Assembly: GCF_017875465.1 (NCBI RefSeq)
Contig: NZ_JAGGMQ010000001.1
Coordinates: 1,736,001-1,800,000, forward strand
Source of the DNA: Winslowiella toletana
GTDB lineage: Bacteria; Pseudomonadota; Gammaproteobacteria; Enterobacterales; Enterobacteriaceae
Length of the DNA: 64,000 nt
Direction: 5' to 3'
Shown in pieces: positions 17,829-25,468 of this stretch; position 1 is the stretch's first letter; each line of letters begins with the position of its first letter. A program made the translations under genes and the position numbers. The notes under the pieces are model-generated. The model worked only from the letters and a program-made list of their open reading frames with translations, did not search any database and was not told where the DNA came from.

Positions 17829-18946
17829 GCGCTTTTCTCTCCTGATAACAAGGTGTTAATACAGCTATAAATGATATGTAACTGTTCTGGCGTTACGCTG
17901 CGCACATCCACTTCGATAATGCCTTCATTGGCTTTATAGCCGCGGAAATAGATAGCGATTTCACCGGTTTTCAGCGCCTGCACCAGCTCACCGGTGGTGC
18001 AACCAATCACCGCTTCATCACAATGGATTTCAGTACGGGCGATATCACGTCCGGCCGCGTCCCACACCACGCGCGCCGTAATCCCGTTCAGACCATTCAG
18101 GCTGTCGATAAATGGCGTCATCTTCGCCACCATCTGCGCGCCGTTCACTTTTTCCTGCGTCAGGTAGTTTTCAATCGCCTGCGTCAGGCCGAGGATGCCC
18201 TCTTTGCCGACTTTCATCGCCCGGCCAATGCCTGCCGACTGACGTTTTACCCAACCGACATACTGCTGTTTGCCCATCACCAGGCCACTGGTCGGCCCTT
18301 CAATCGCTTTGGCGCCGCTGTAGATCACCAGATCGGCGCCATACTGGTAGTAGCACTGCAGATCTTCTTCCGCTGCCGCATCCACAATCAGCGGCACGCC
18401 ATATTTGCGCGCCACCACAGCGGCCTGCTCAACGCTGAGATGGCTTTTCTGCACGCAGTGATGGGATTTGATATACAGAATCGCCGCAGTTTGTGGCGTT
18501 ATCGCCGCAGCCAGCTGCTCCGCCGAACATTCATTGGCGTAGCCCGCTTCCACCAGCCGTCCACCGCCCATCGTCACCATAGTGCCTACCGGCGCGCCAA
18601 AGTTAACGTTATGCCCTTTCGGCAGCACAACATCGTGCGGCACCGTCAGCGGCGCGGCGTGCAGATTTTCCAGCAGCCACGGATCATCTTTGACAATCAC
18701 CGCCGCCACCGACTGCGCCAGTCCGGCTGACGCGCAGGAAACCACTACCGCATCTTCGGCATTCAGCAGTTTCGCGATATAAGCGCCGGTTTTATTTACC
18801 AGGTCTTTGATTTCAAAGTAGTGATTCAGGCCATAATTGACGGTCTCCACCACTGAGGCGCTGGGGGTGGAAACGCCCAGAATGGTCATGCGTCCGGAGG
18901 CATTAATCACCTGTTTTAAATCGTATTTTTCATAAATCGAAGTCAT
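17825..18946 (-). CDS. DgaE-like PLP-dependent ammonia-lyase (SelA-like fold)
   Basis: A 373-residue PLP enzyme of the SelA/DgaE family. The likely internal-aldimine lysine is Lys213 in DLVIYSGAKAIEGPTSG, preceded by the PLP-binding aspartate in VPLIVDAAAEEDLQ. DgaE eliminates ammonia from D-glucosaminate-6-phosphate to give 2-keto-3-deoxy-6-phosphogluconate, the substrate of the DgaF-like aldolase encoded next. The gene overlaps its upstream neighbour (amidohydrolase) by 17 nt and its downstream neighbour by 4 nt, so the three enzymes are tightly coupled. The true substrate may be a related amino-sugar acid; I infer deamination chemistry from the family. Confidence 0.85.
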   Translation of the reverse strand: MTSIYEKYDLKQVINASGRMTILGVSTPSASVVETVNYGLNHYFEIKDLVNKTGAYIAKLLNAEDAVVVSCASAGLAQSVAAVIVKDDPWLLENLHAAPLTVPHDVVLPKGHNVNFGAPVGTMVTMGGGRLVEAGYANECSAEQLAAAITPQTAAILYIKSHHCVQKSHLSVEQAAVVARKYGVPLIVDAAAEEDLQCYYQYGADLVIYSGAKAIEGPTSGLVMGKQQYVGWVKRQSAGIGRAMKVGKEGILGLTQAIENYLTQEKVNGAQMVAKMTPFIDSLNGLNGITARVVWDAAGRDIARTEIHCDEAVIGCTTGELVQALKTGEIAIYFRGYKANEGIIEVDVRSVTPEQLHIIYSCINTLLSGEKSA

Positions 18947-20063
18947 GATTGCCCTTCCCTTCCTCGGTCACAATCCACTGGCCCGCGACAACCGCCGCTA
19001 ATGGCGCCAGATGTTTCTCGCCCTGAACGCTTTCCCCTGCGGAATCGACAAACGAACGAGCTTCCTCTCTGATGGTAAAAATAGTCAGGTCAGCATCGAA
19101 ACCCACCGCGAGGCGGCCTTTAGTGCTCAGGCGCAGGCCATCGGCGGCTTTGCGGGTAACACAGTCGATCACCTGCGGCAACGTCATACCGACACTAAAG
19201 AATTTCGACATCACATGCGCCAGGTTATGCACCGGGCCACTGATGCGGTTACGACAGTAAATATCGGAGCTGATGCTGTGCGGCAGAATGCCCTGCGCAA
19301 TCGCCACCCGCGCCACTTCGAAGCTGAAACTGGCGCTGCCATGGCCGACATCCAGCCGCACGCCGCGCTGGATCGCCTGGCTGACGGAGGCGCGCAGCTG
19401 ACCAGCGGGGGTCAGAATGCGATTCGGTTTGCCGTTATAGCAGTGGGTAATAATGTCGCCGGAGGTCAGCAGATCGGCGATCTCATCGAGATTCGGCGGG
19501 TTATTGCCGATATGCACCATCAGCGGCAGATCGCCGTTTTCCTGCTGGATCTGTTTCGCCCGCAGCAACGGCTTAATACCGTTGTCACCCACCACACTGC
19601 TGCTGATGCGCGCTTTAATACCGACGATAAACCCGGGCAGACGCTGCACCGCATCACGCACCGCGACTTTGTCGATCTGGTTCATATCCGCCAGCTCGTT
19701 CTGCGTGACAATGCCGGTGCGCGCGATATTCAGCAATGCATATACCTGCGTGCTGGCGCTGCGCGTCAGCTGATAAAAGTCATCGATATCATCCGCACCG
19801 GTGCTGCCAGCATCGACCACCGTGGTGACGCCGCTGGTGACGCCAATCGCATCCGCTTGATCATGATAAATTGGTGATTTCGGGTAACAGTGGACGTGGG
19901 AATCGATCCAGCCAGCGCTAAGATAGTAGCGTCCGGCCAGATCGCGTTGCTGCTTCGCCTCACCTGCAACCGTGCCGATGGCGGCGATTTTGCCGTCGCG
20001 TAGCGCAATATCGATAAGGCTTTCATCAGTGAGCCGCGCGTTGCGGATAATCAGATCGAACAT
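18930..20063 (-). CDS. Amidohydrolase/deacetylase-family metallohydrolase
   Basis: A 377-residue amidohydrolase-superfamily protein. A complete binuclear metal site can be read: His56 and His58 (DSHVHC), a candidate carbamylated Lys150 (VGIKARIS), His184 (MVHIGN), His207 (ITHCYNG) and Asp267 (SSDIYC). Dihydroorotase- and D-aminoacylase-like enzymes share this set. Its place directly before the DgaE-like lyase suggests that it removes an N-acyl group, producing the free amino-sugar acid for deamination. This is inference from context. It overlaps the lyase gene by 17 nt and follows the DUF4310 gene after 49 bp that contain a palindromic repeat. Confidence 0.82.
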   Translation of the reverse strand: MFDLIIRNARLTDESLIDIALRDGKIAAIGTVAGEAKQQRDLAGRYYLSAGWIDSHVHCYPKSPIYHDQADAIGVTSGVTTVVDAGSTGADDIDDFYQLTRSASTQVYALLNIARTGIVTQNELADMNQIDKVAVRDAVQRLPGFIVGIKARISSSVVGDNGIKPLLRAKQIQQENGDLPLMVHIGNNPPNLDEIADLLTSGDIITHCYNGKPNRILTPAGQLRASVSQAIQRGVRLDVGHGSASFSFEVARVAIAQGILPHSISSDIYCRNRISGPVHNLAHVMSKFFSVGMTLPQVIDCVTRKAADGLRLSTKGRLAVGFDADLTIFTIREEARSFVDSAGESVQGEKHLAPLAAVVAGQWIVTEEGKGNHDFDL

Positions 20064-20082
20064 AAGTGCAAATCCTTAGCAA

Positions 20083-20107
20083 GGGAGGCGAGAACGCCTC
20101 CCCTACA
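20083..20107. repeat. GC-rich intergenic palindrome
   Basis: GGGAGGCG-agaa-CGCCTCCC followed by CTACA. The stem differs from the majority copies by paired (compensatory) changes that keep base pairing (G-A-G/C-T-C), which indicates selection for, or origin as, a folded structure. It lies inside the DUF4310-amidohydrolase junction. Confidence 0.7.
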
Positions 20108-20112
20108 ACGTC

Positions 20113-20760
20113 TTAACTAATCGCTATCGGGAACATCGCGCCAAGAATCATGGCGCCTAAAATCGCGCCGCCGGTAATCGGTTTGCCCCACAAATAGAAC
20201 AGCAGCGATCCTGCCAGCGAACCGAGACCAATCGGAATCGAGGCCGCCATCGCCGAGAGAATGATCAGTGGACCGAGGAAACGACCGGAGGAGTTACCGG
20301 CGCCCATCATCACATCCGCGCCATAAGTGGAGTCACTCTGATTAATGGTGAACTTACGCGCCAGAATAATCAGATAACCAATCGCCACGCCGATAACCAG
20401 ACCGGTCACCAGTGAAGCGGCAAAGTTCGCCACCGGAAACACAATCCCCGCACCCAGCAGCAGCGCCGGAACGCCGAGGCCGACACCGGTCTGAATTGCG
20501 CCGCCGATATCGAGGATCCCCACCAGCGAACCTTCGATAATGCGCGCAAACAGGAAGCTGGCGCCAAAGGCCGCTACCGCGCCGTATACCCCGGTATCCA
20601 TGCCAGCGCGCAGCATTGAGACAAAGGCCACTTCGTTAAACGCCCCGATACCGTACAGATAGTACATATGGGTACCGGCAAACACCCCGGAGGAGAGCAG
20701 ACCAACAAAAATCGGGAAAGACCAGTCGGCATACCAGAAGCCACTTTTCGTATCACTCAT
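20113..20760 (-). CDS. DUF4310 family membrane protein
   Basis: A 215-residue polytopic membrane protein from the uncharacterised DUF4310 family. About five or six hydrophobic helices are readable, with glycine-rich turns (GGAIQTGVGLGVPALLLGAG, ADVMMGAGNSSGRFLGPLI). I prefer ATG 20760 (MSDTKSGFW), 8 nt after AGGA, over the ATG two codons upstream, which lies too close to the ribosome site. It is encoded with DUF4311 and DUF4312 and a SFCGS protein, families that co-occur in my recollection, and very likely forms part of a membrane transport complex for the substrate processed by the downstream enzymes. No transport activity has been shown to my knowledge. Confidence 0.82.
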   Translation of the reverse strand: MSDTKSGFWYADWSFPIFVGLLSSGVFAGTHMYYLYGIGAFNEVAFVSMLRAGMDTGVYGAVAAFGASFLFARIIEGSLVGILDIGGAIQTGVGLGVPALLLGAGIVFPVANFAASLVTGLVIGVAIGYLIILARKFTINQSDSTYGADVMMGAGNSSGRFLGPLIILSAMAASIPIGLGSLAGSLLFYLWGKPITGGAILGAMILGAMFPIAIS

Positions 20761-20774
20761 TGCCATCTTCCTCG

Positions 20775-21551
20775 TTACTTACCGCTCAGGGTGTTGTGAA
20801 TCATATCGAGCCAGCCCGGCACGCCCAGCTGGAACGACTGCAACAGTTTCATATCGAAGCCACGGAAGAAGCCGCTAAGGACAAACAGCAGCACGATGGC
20901 AAACATCATCACTTTGGTGACTTTATTCCAGCCGCTCTCCTCGACGCCTTTACCGATCAGGATACCCAGCACCAGACCCGGCACCGCATTGCCCATAATC
21001 AGCTGCGCAAGGCCGCCGAAAATAGTGGCCCAGAAGCCAGATTTCTTACCGGCATCAATCGCTGCCAGCCAGAAGATCACCGGCATCACGGTATTCACCA
21101 GCAGGTTTGCCGCTGGCACCAGCACTTTCACCGCCGTGACCTGCAATGCGGCAGGCACTGCCGATGCGGTAGAGTTAAGGAAGGCGACCACAATCATGCC
21201 GATAATGCCGCAGGCAATGGCCATCTTTTTCGGATCGTGCAGCGTTTCCGCGACGTTGCGGTTTTTCACCATCAACGCGGCCGCACCCCAGTTAGGGATA
21301 ATGCGATGGTCGACGTCCTGGGTAAAAGAACCCGCCGCAACCGAAGATGCCCAGGCGTTAAAGAAGAAACCCAGACCAAAGGAGAAGTGAGAAGCGGGAT
21401 CGCCTTCACAGGAGTTCAGTTCACCCAGCGTACGAAATGCGCCCATCCCCTGCGTGGTCGGCGCATGGAACATACGCGCCGCACCTGCGCCGACGCCCAC
21501 CCCCACCAACCCGCCGATGATTAACGACTTAAACAAAATAATTAAAAACAT
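20775..21551 (-). CDS. DUF4311 family membrane protein
   Basis: A 258-residue membrane protein of the DUF4311 family. Helices are visible in IILFKSLIIGGLVGVGVGAGAARM, IACGIIGMIVVAFL, LVPAANLLVNTVMPVIFWLAAI and VMMFAIVLLFVLSGFF. The conserved-looking ELNSCEGDPASHFSFGLGFFFNAW lies between the first two helices. I chose ATG 21551 (MFLIILF), 7 nt after AGGAAAG; an alternative start nine codons earlier is possible. It is separated from DUF4310 by 14 nt. It is presumed to be the second membrane subunit of the same system, with function unknown. Confidence 0.82.
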   Translation of the reverse strand: MFLIILFKSLIIGGLVGVGVGAGAARMFHAPTTQGMGAFRTLGELNSCEGDPASHFSFGLGFFFNAWASSVAAGSFTQDVDHRIIPNWGAAALMVKNRNVAETLHDPKKMAIACGIIGMIVVAFLNSTASAVPAALQVTAVKVLVPAANLLVNTVMPVIFWLAAIDAGKKSGFWATIFGGLAQLIMGNAVPGLVLGILIGKGVEESGWNKVTKVMMFAIVLLFVLSGFFRGFDMKLLQSFQLGVPGWLDMIHNTLSGK

Positions 21552-21583
21552 TAGTCTTTCCTTTGGTTTTATTGCCAACGTTT

Positions 21584-21880
21584 TTAGTCAGAAGTGAATT
21601 CAACCTTATCGGTATCTATCACCGTCACGTTGACGGTAATCTCCAGCTCCACGCTGTAGCTCCGTCGCTCACGCGCCAGAAAAAAGAACAGAAACTTCTC
21701 TTTTCTGACGCTCTCCTGCGCCCGAATAACCCGCACGTCCTGTGGTTCAATACGCAGCAGAATCTTATTGGTGGAACGCAGTACGCTGCTCTGCACGCGG
21801 CTCAGAGCATCGGCGAAGGCTTTGCCTTTGCTGTCGCCTTTGCCGCTGACCGTGACCTGAGTGGTGAATTGTTCCTTCAT
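21584..21880 (-). CDS. DUF4312 family small protein
   Basis: A 98-residue soluble protein of the DUF4312 family, beginning MKEQFTTQVTVSGKGDSKGKAFADAL. Alternating hydrophobic beta-strand segments (YSVELEITVNVTVID) suggest a small alpha/beta fold. Together with the SFCGS protein 2 nt upstream it may form the cytoplasmic part of the DUF4310/4311 membrane system, by analogy with the small soluble subunits of phosphotransferase systems. That analogy is my inference and rests only on gene neighbourhood. No catalytic motif is obvious. Confidence 0.8.
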   Translation of the reverse strand: MKEQFTTQVTVSGKGDSKGKAFADALSRVQSSVLRSTNKILLRIEPQDVRVIRAQESVRKEKFLFFFLARERRSYSVELEITVNVTVIDTDKVEFTSD

Positions 21881-21882
21881 GC

Positions 21883-22245
21883 TTAACCGCCGTGTTTTTT
21901 ATTCCAGGCTTGCACCAGGCGTTCGCCCAGCTCTTCTTTATCCATAAAGCCAAAGCCCAGTACCGTGCAGCCTTCATTAATGGCGGTCACCCCTTCATCG
22001 ATTGAACGCATACCGTGCTTCGCTTTGTAGCCATATTTGTTCTGGGCGGTAATCGCACCGGCGCCGCCGCTGCCGCAGAAGGAGATGCCGAAAGTGGCGT
22101 TTTCCGCCTGCATCACATCGCCCAGCTTCATATCCGCCGCCACGCCAGGCACCACCACCGCGCGACCACCGGCTTTTTCCACACCAGTCGCCACTTTCTG
22201 GCCTTTACCTAAACGATCGCCAATCACTACGGTTACTTGTGACAT
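21883..22245 (-). CDS. Glycine-rich SFCGS family protein
   Basis: A 120-residue protein of the glycine-rich SFCGS family. It opens with an alpha/beta nucleotide- or phosphate-loop-like strand (VTVVIGDRLGKGQKVATGVEKAG). The family signature ISFCGSGGAGAITAQNKYGYK carries Cys57 at the start of a glycine-rich loop, followed by INEGCTVLGFGFMDKEELG. A cysteine leading a Gly/Ser loop recalls the phospho-cysteine of EIIB proteins, which would fit the PRD regulators flanking this cluster; this is a hypothesis only. It is encoded between the PRD protein and DUF4312 (2-nt gap). Confidence 0.82.
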   Translation of the reverse strand: MSQVTVVIGDRLGKGQKVATGVEKAGGRAVVVPGVAADMKLGDVMQAENATFGISFCGSGGAGAITAQNKYGYKAKHGMRSIDEGVTAINEGCTVLGFGFMDKEELGERLVQAWNKKHGG

Positions 22246-22276
22246 ATTGTATTCCTTAAATTTGTTGGTTTAGTAC

Positions 22277-22301
22277 GGGCGGCGATAACGCCGCCCCTAC
22301 A
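22277..22301. repeat. GC-rich intergenic palindrome overlapping a stop codon
   Basis: GGGCGGCG-ataa-CGCCGCCC with the CTACA flank. Read on the minus strand the flank TGTAG provides the TAG stop codon of the PRD protein gene (22297-22299). It separates that gene from the SFCGS gene. Confidence 0.8.
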
Positions 22302-22641
22302 AATCGTTGTTTCCCTCAGCGACAGCAAAGTGCACCGATAACAACCACGCCTCTTCTTGCGGCAGGTTGCCAAACAGATCCACCACCTGCTGCGCCAGCT
22401 GCATCGACTCAGGGGAGATATCCTCGAACAGCTCCTCCTCCACTTCCGGCAGGGCTTCGCCGGTCAACGAGCGCAGCGCCATCGCGCGCACATGGGACGT
22501 CAGCATCTGCTGCTGTACCGCATTGGGATAAATGGCTTGCGCGTTAAACAGCGCCTCAATTTGCGCCATCACCCTGTCAGCCAGCGCCTGGATCGCTTCC
22601 GTGCTCGCTGCAGAATTTACCGCCACCGCTGCGTTTTTCAC
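22297..22641 (-). CDS. Stand-alone PRD domain protein
   Basis: A 114-residue protein consisting of little more than one PTS-regulation domain. Histidines in LTSHVRAMALRSLTGE (His50) and LLSVHFAVAEGN (His104) sit where PRD domains are phosphorylated. It starts with GTG, 5 nt after AGAGGTG. There is no DNA- or RNA-binding domain, so it may modulate the large PRD regulator at the other end of the cluster or receive phosphate from the transport proteins. It is the first gene of the operon and its stop codon is supplied by a palindromic repeat. The family is clear; the role is inferred. Confidence 0.78.
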   Translation of the reverse strand: MKNAAVAVNSAASTEAIQALADRVMAQIEALFNAQAIYPNAVQQQMLTSHVRAMALRSLTGEALPEVEEELFEDISPESMQLAQQVVDLFGNLPQEEAWLLSVHFAVAEGNNDL

Positions 22642-22731
22642 CTTTACACCTCTTTGCCAGAACGACCCGATATTGATATTTCGCGTTGAAAATAAATTAC
22701 CCCGCTCTGGTACTACTGTGTAGACGCACTT

Positions 22732-22751
22732 TTTCCGTTTCGAAACGGAAA
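22732..22751. promoter_or_regulatory. Perfect 20-bp palindrome, candidate operator
   Basis: TTTCCGTTTC followed by its exact reverse complement GAAACGGAAA, about 90 bp upstream of the first gene of the DUF4310 cluster. A perfect dyad of this length at this position is a good binding-site candidate for the PRD/HTH regulator encoded at the end of the cluster. Confidence 0.55.
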
Positions 22752-22934
22752 TCGCCGCGGCGGCCGCCTGTCAGCTCGCAAAAACGTTATTTCATGCAAA
22801 TACAGCGGAATAAATGAGAGATAAATCACAATGTGACGCCTGTGACGGGCGATATATGCATCAGGCGTGATGGAGAAACGGAAGTAATCGTGGTTGAGCC
22901 GGCAGGTATAAGAAATAATAATGACGTGGATTAA

Positions 22935-22954
22935 GGGCGGCGCAATGCCGCCCC
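22935..22954 (-). terminator. Hairpin downstream of cybC
   Basis: GGGCGGC-gcaat-GCCGCCCC starts 6 nt after the cybC stop. It lacks a long U-run. It is related to the recurring palindrome and may end or stabilise the cybC transcript. Confidence 0.55.
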
Positions 22955-22960
22955 GGGTTA

Positions 22961-23347
22961 TTAACGAAACTTTTTATGATTAGCATCGCGCGTATCGGCG
23001 AACTTTTTCGCTTCAGCTTTCGCCCCGGCGATATCCCCGGCATCAGCCAGCTGTTTACTGGCATCAATCTGACCAATCAGCGTATCCAGTCCGGCGCGAT
23101 AATCCTTCATTTCCGCGCTGTCTGCCGCCTTCCCTTCCAGTGAGTCAGGGGTCTGCGTTTTGGCGTTTTCCGCCGCGGCACGCATATCGGTTAGCGCTTT
23201 TTTTAGCTCAGTGGCATCTTCGGTTTTCTGCACGGTACGGTAAGCGCCTTTCAGAATATCCATATCATCTTCAAGACTTTGCGCCAGTGCCGTAACACTG
23301 CTGCTTAACAGCACTACCGCTAACATTGCTCTGTAGAACTTATGCAT
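22961..23347 (-). CDS. cybC: Soluble cytochrome b562
   Basis: A 128-residue periplasmic protein. A signal peptide (FYRAMLAVVLLSSSVTALA) is followed by LEDDMDILKGAYRTVQK, where the methionine corresponds to the axial heme ligand Met7 of E. coli cytochrome b562. The second ligand, His102, is matched by the histidine in TRDANHKKFR at the C-terminus. It folds as a four-helix bundle with non-covalent heme; there is no CxxCH. I chose ATG 23347, 7 nt after AAGGAA, over the adjacent GTG. It lies downstream of pmbA as in E. coli but after a terminator, so it probably has its own promoter. Electron-carrier role is by family; physiological partner unknown. Confidence 0.9.
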   Translation of the reverse strand: MHKFYRAMLAVVLLSSSVTALAQSLEDDMDILKGAYRTVQKTEDATELKKALTDMRAAAENAKTQTPDSLEGKAADSAEMKDYRAGLDTLIGQIDASKQLADAGDIAGAKAEAKKFADTRDANHKKFR

Positions 23348-23380
23348 CACGACATTCCTTATAATTATATAATGGCTGAC

Positions 23381-23409
23381 AAAAAAGGCGGCCCTTAACG
23401 GGGCCGCCT
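23381..23409 (-). terminator. pmbA intrinsic terminator
   Basis: On the minus strand AGGCGGCCC-cgttaa-GGGCCGCCTTTTTT is a strong stem followed by a U-run, 31 nt past the pmbA stop and before cybC. Confidence 0.85.
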
Positions 23410-23439
23410 GATAATACTATGCGAAAATTGGGGTTTTAT

Positions 23440-24780
23440 TTACTGCCCGGCAATTTTCATTTCCGGTAACAGCACAGAACCGCACTGAATATTGCTGCGG
23501 GTCTCAATATCGCTGCCGACGGTAACGATATTGCGCCACATATCCTGCAGGTTGCCGGCAATGGTGATTTCACTGACCGGATACTGGATTTCGCCATTTT
23601 CCACCCAGAAGCCCGCCGCACCACGCGAATAGTCGCCGGTAATGCCGCTGACGCCCTGCCCCATCAGCTCGGTGACCACCAGCCCGGTGCCCATTTGCTT
23701 CAGCAGCGCGTCAAAGCTGGCGCCCTGACCGGCAATGCGCCAGTTATGGATGCCACCGGCATGACCTGTGCTCTGTAATCCCAGTTTGCGCGCCGAGTAG
23801 CTGGTCATCAGCCAGCCCTGCAGCACGCCATCTTTGATGATGTCACGTTGCTGAGTGCGAACGCCTTCACTGTCGAACGGCGTCGATGCCAGCCCTTTCA
23901 GCAGATGCGGATGCTCTTCAATCGTCAGCCACTCTGGCAGAATCTGTTTGCCCAGTGAGTCGAGTAAGAAGGTCGATTTACGATACACGCTGCTGCCGCT
24001 GATGGCGCCGACCAGATGGCCAAACAGGCCAGTGGCGACTTCAGCGGCAAAAATCACCGGCGCTTTCATCGTCGACAGCTTGCGCGGCGACAGGCGCGAC
24101 AGGGTACGACGCGCACACTCTTCACCGACCCACTCTGGTGATTTCAGATCGCCCAGCGCACGGCCAATGGTATAAGCGTAATCACGCTCCATATCGCCAT
24201 CATGTTCAGCGATCACACAACTGGAGAGCGAATGGCGGCTGGAGCAGTAGCCCTGCATCATACCGTGGCTGTTGCCGAAAATTTTGATGCCGACATGACT
24301 GTTAAAGCTGCCGCCTTCGGTATTGGTAATGCGTTTATCTGCTTTCAGCGACGCCTGCTCGGCACGCGCAGCCAGCTCGATCGCCTGTTCGGCATCAAGA
24401 TCCGACGGATGGAACAGATCGAGATCCGGCGCGTCAAACGCCAGCAGATCGCGATCGGCCACGCCCGCATAAGGATCCGGCGAGGTGTAGCGCGCAATAT
24501 CGATCGCCGCCTGCACCGTGCGTTTAATCGCATCCGGGCTAAGATCAGTAGAGGAAGCACTACCTTTACGGTTCTGATGATAAACAGTGATGCCAAGCGC
24601 GCCATCACTGTTAAATTCGACGTTTTCCACTTCACCGTAACGTGTGCTGACGCTGATTCCGGTGGTTTTACTCACCGCGACTTCGGCTCCGTCCGTGCTG
24701 GCTTTCGCCAGTTCGAGCGCTTGCGCGACCGCCTGCTCAAGCGTCTTACGCTGTTCTGCAACCTGGGAGATTACTTTCAT
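23440..24780 (-). CDS. pmbA: Metalloprotease PmbA/TldE
   Basis: A 446-residue protein of the TldD/PmbA (U62) family, starting [22 protein letters not shown]. PmbA/TldE lacks the zinc-binding motif of TldD and forms a TldD-TldE heterodimer that degrades unfolded peptides, including the microcin B17 leader and CcdA. Conserved segments include [40 protein letters not shown] and [20 protein letters not shown] near the C-terminus. It is divergent from darP across a 111-bp promoter region, exactly as in E. coli, and is followed by a terminator. Confidence 0.95.
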   Translation of the reverse strand: MKVISQVAEQRKTLEQAVAQALELAKASTDGAEVAVSKTTGISVSTRYGEVENVEFNSDGALGITVYHQNRKGSASSTDLSPDAIKRTVQAAIDIARYTSPDPYAGVADRDLLAFDAPDLDLFHPSDLDAEQAIELAARAEQASLKADKRITNTEGGSFNSHVGIKIFGNSHGMMQGYCSSRHSLSSCVIAEHDGDMERDYAYTIGRALGDLKSPEWVGEECARRTLSRLSPRKLSTMKAPVIFAAEVATGLFGHLVGAISGSSVYRKSTFLLDSLGKQILPEWLTIEEHPHLLKGLASTPFDSEGVRTQQRDIIKDGVLQGWLMTSYSARKLGLQSTGHAGGIHNWRIAGQGASFDALLKQMGTGLVVTELMGQGVSGITGDYSRGAAGFWVENGEIQYPVSEITIAGNLQDMWRNIVTVGSDIETRSNIQCGSVLLPEMKIAGQ

Positions 24781-24891
24781 CGGCCTGCCATATCATTAAT
24801 GGGTTATGATTTGAGTCTAACAGACTCAGAGAACAATTTCGCACAAGGCGCATAACCTGATAGCATGTGCCTCTTTTTTTGGAGTCTAACC

Positions 24892-25434
24892 ATGACCAGG
24901 CAGCCCGAAGACTGGCTCGAAGATGAACCCGATAATCAGCAAGAAGAAGATGAAGAGATTATCTGGGTCAGTAAAAGTGAAATTAAACGCGATGCGGAAG
25001 AGTTAAAACGCCTCGGCGGCGAGCTGGTTGAGCTCGGTAAAAACTCGCTGGATAAGATCCCGCTGGATGATGATCTGCGCGCCGCGATTGAACTGGCGCA
25101 GAAGATTAAAAAAGAGGGTCGCCGCCGCCAGATGCAGTTGATCGGCAAAATGTTGCGTTCACGCGACGAAGAGCCGATTCGTCAGGCGCTGGATAAGCTG
25201 AAAAACCGCCACAACCAGCAGGTTGCGCTGTTCCATAAGCTGGAAGCACTGCGCGACCGTCTGGTTGAACAGGGTGATGAAGCAGTGCCGGACGTGCTGG
25301 CGCTCTATCCGCATGCCGATCGTCAGCAATTGCGCTCGATGATCCGTAATGCGCAAAAAGAGAAAGCCGCCAACAAGCCGCCAAAATCCTACCGTCAGAT
25401 TTTTCAGTATCTGCGTGAACTGGCGGAAGCCTGA
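24892..25434 (+). CDS. darP: Ribosome biogenesis factor DarP (YjgA)
   Basis: A 180-residue protein of the DUF615/YjgA family. After an acidic N-terminus ([22 protein letters not shown]) it is highly basic and helical ([25 protein letters not shown]) and ends [18 protein letters not shown]. DarP associates with late pre-50S particles in E. coli and supports large-subunit maturation around the peptidyl-transferase centre. The ATG at 24892 follows GGAGTCTAACC and matches the E. coli start (MTKQPEDWL); an upstream in-frame ATG is unlikely. It is divergent from pmbA. Confidence 0.93.
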   Translation: MTRQPEDWLEDEPDNQQEEDEEIIWVSKSEIKRDAEELKRLGGELVELGKNSLDKIPLDDDLRAAIELAQKIKKEGRRRQMQLIGKMLRSRDEEPIRQALDKLKNRHNQQVALFHKLEALRDRLVEQGDEAVPDVLALYPHADRQQLRSMIRNAQKEKAANKPPKSYRQIFQYLRELAEA

Positions 25435-25445
25435 GTTAGCGACAA

Positions 25446-25468
25446 GGGCGACATCACTGTCGCCCCTG
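25446..25468. repeat. GC-rich palindrome at the darP/miaE junction
   Basis: GGGCGAC-atcact-GTCGCCC followed by CTG. A divergent copy of the recurrent palindrome placed between two convergent genes, where it may serve as a shared terminator. It overlaps the last codons and the stop of miaE. Confidence 0.65.

Larger units (their letters stand above)
22642..22960 (-). promoter_or_regulatory. 319-bp gene-free interval with candidate promoter/operator of the DUF4310 cluster
   Basis: No gene is visible. The interval must hold the promoter for the nine-gene minus-strand cluster. It contains a perfect 20-bp palindrome (22732-22751), a very GC-rich block (CCGCGGCGGCCGCC, near 22755-22768) and AT-rich DNA toward the gene start. 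At its right end lies the cybC terminator hairpin. Confidence 0.5.

Noticed and set aside
22755-22768. GC block CCGCGGCGGCCGCC considered as part of a sigma-54 promoter
   Set aside because: No TGGC-N7-TTGC arrangement could be found around it on either strand, and no sigma-54 activator is encoded in the cluster.
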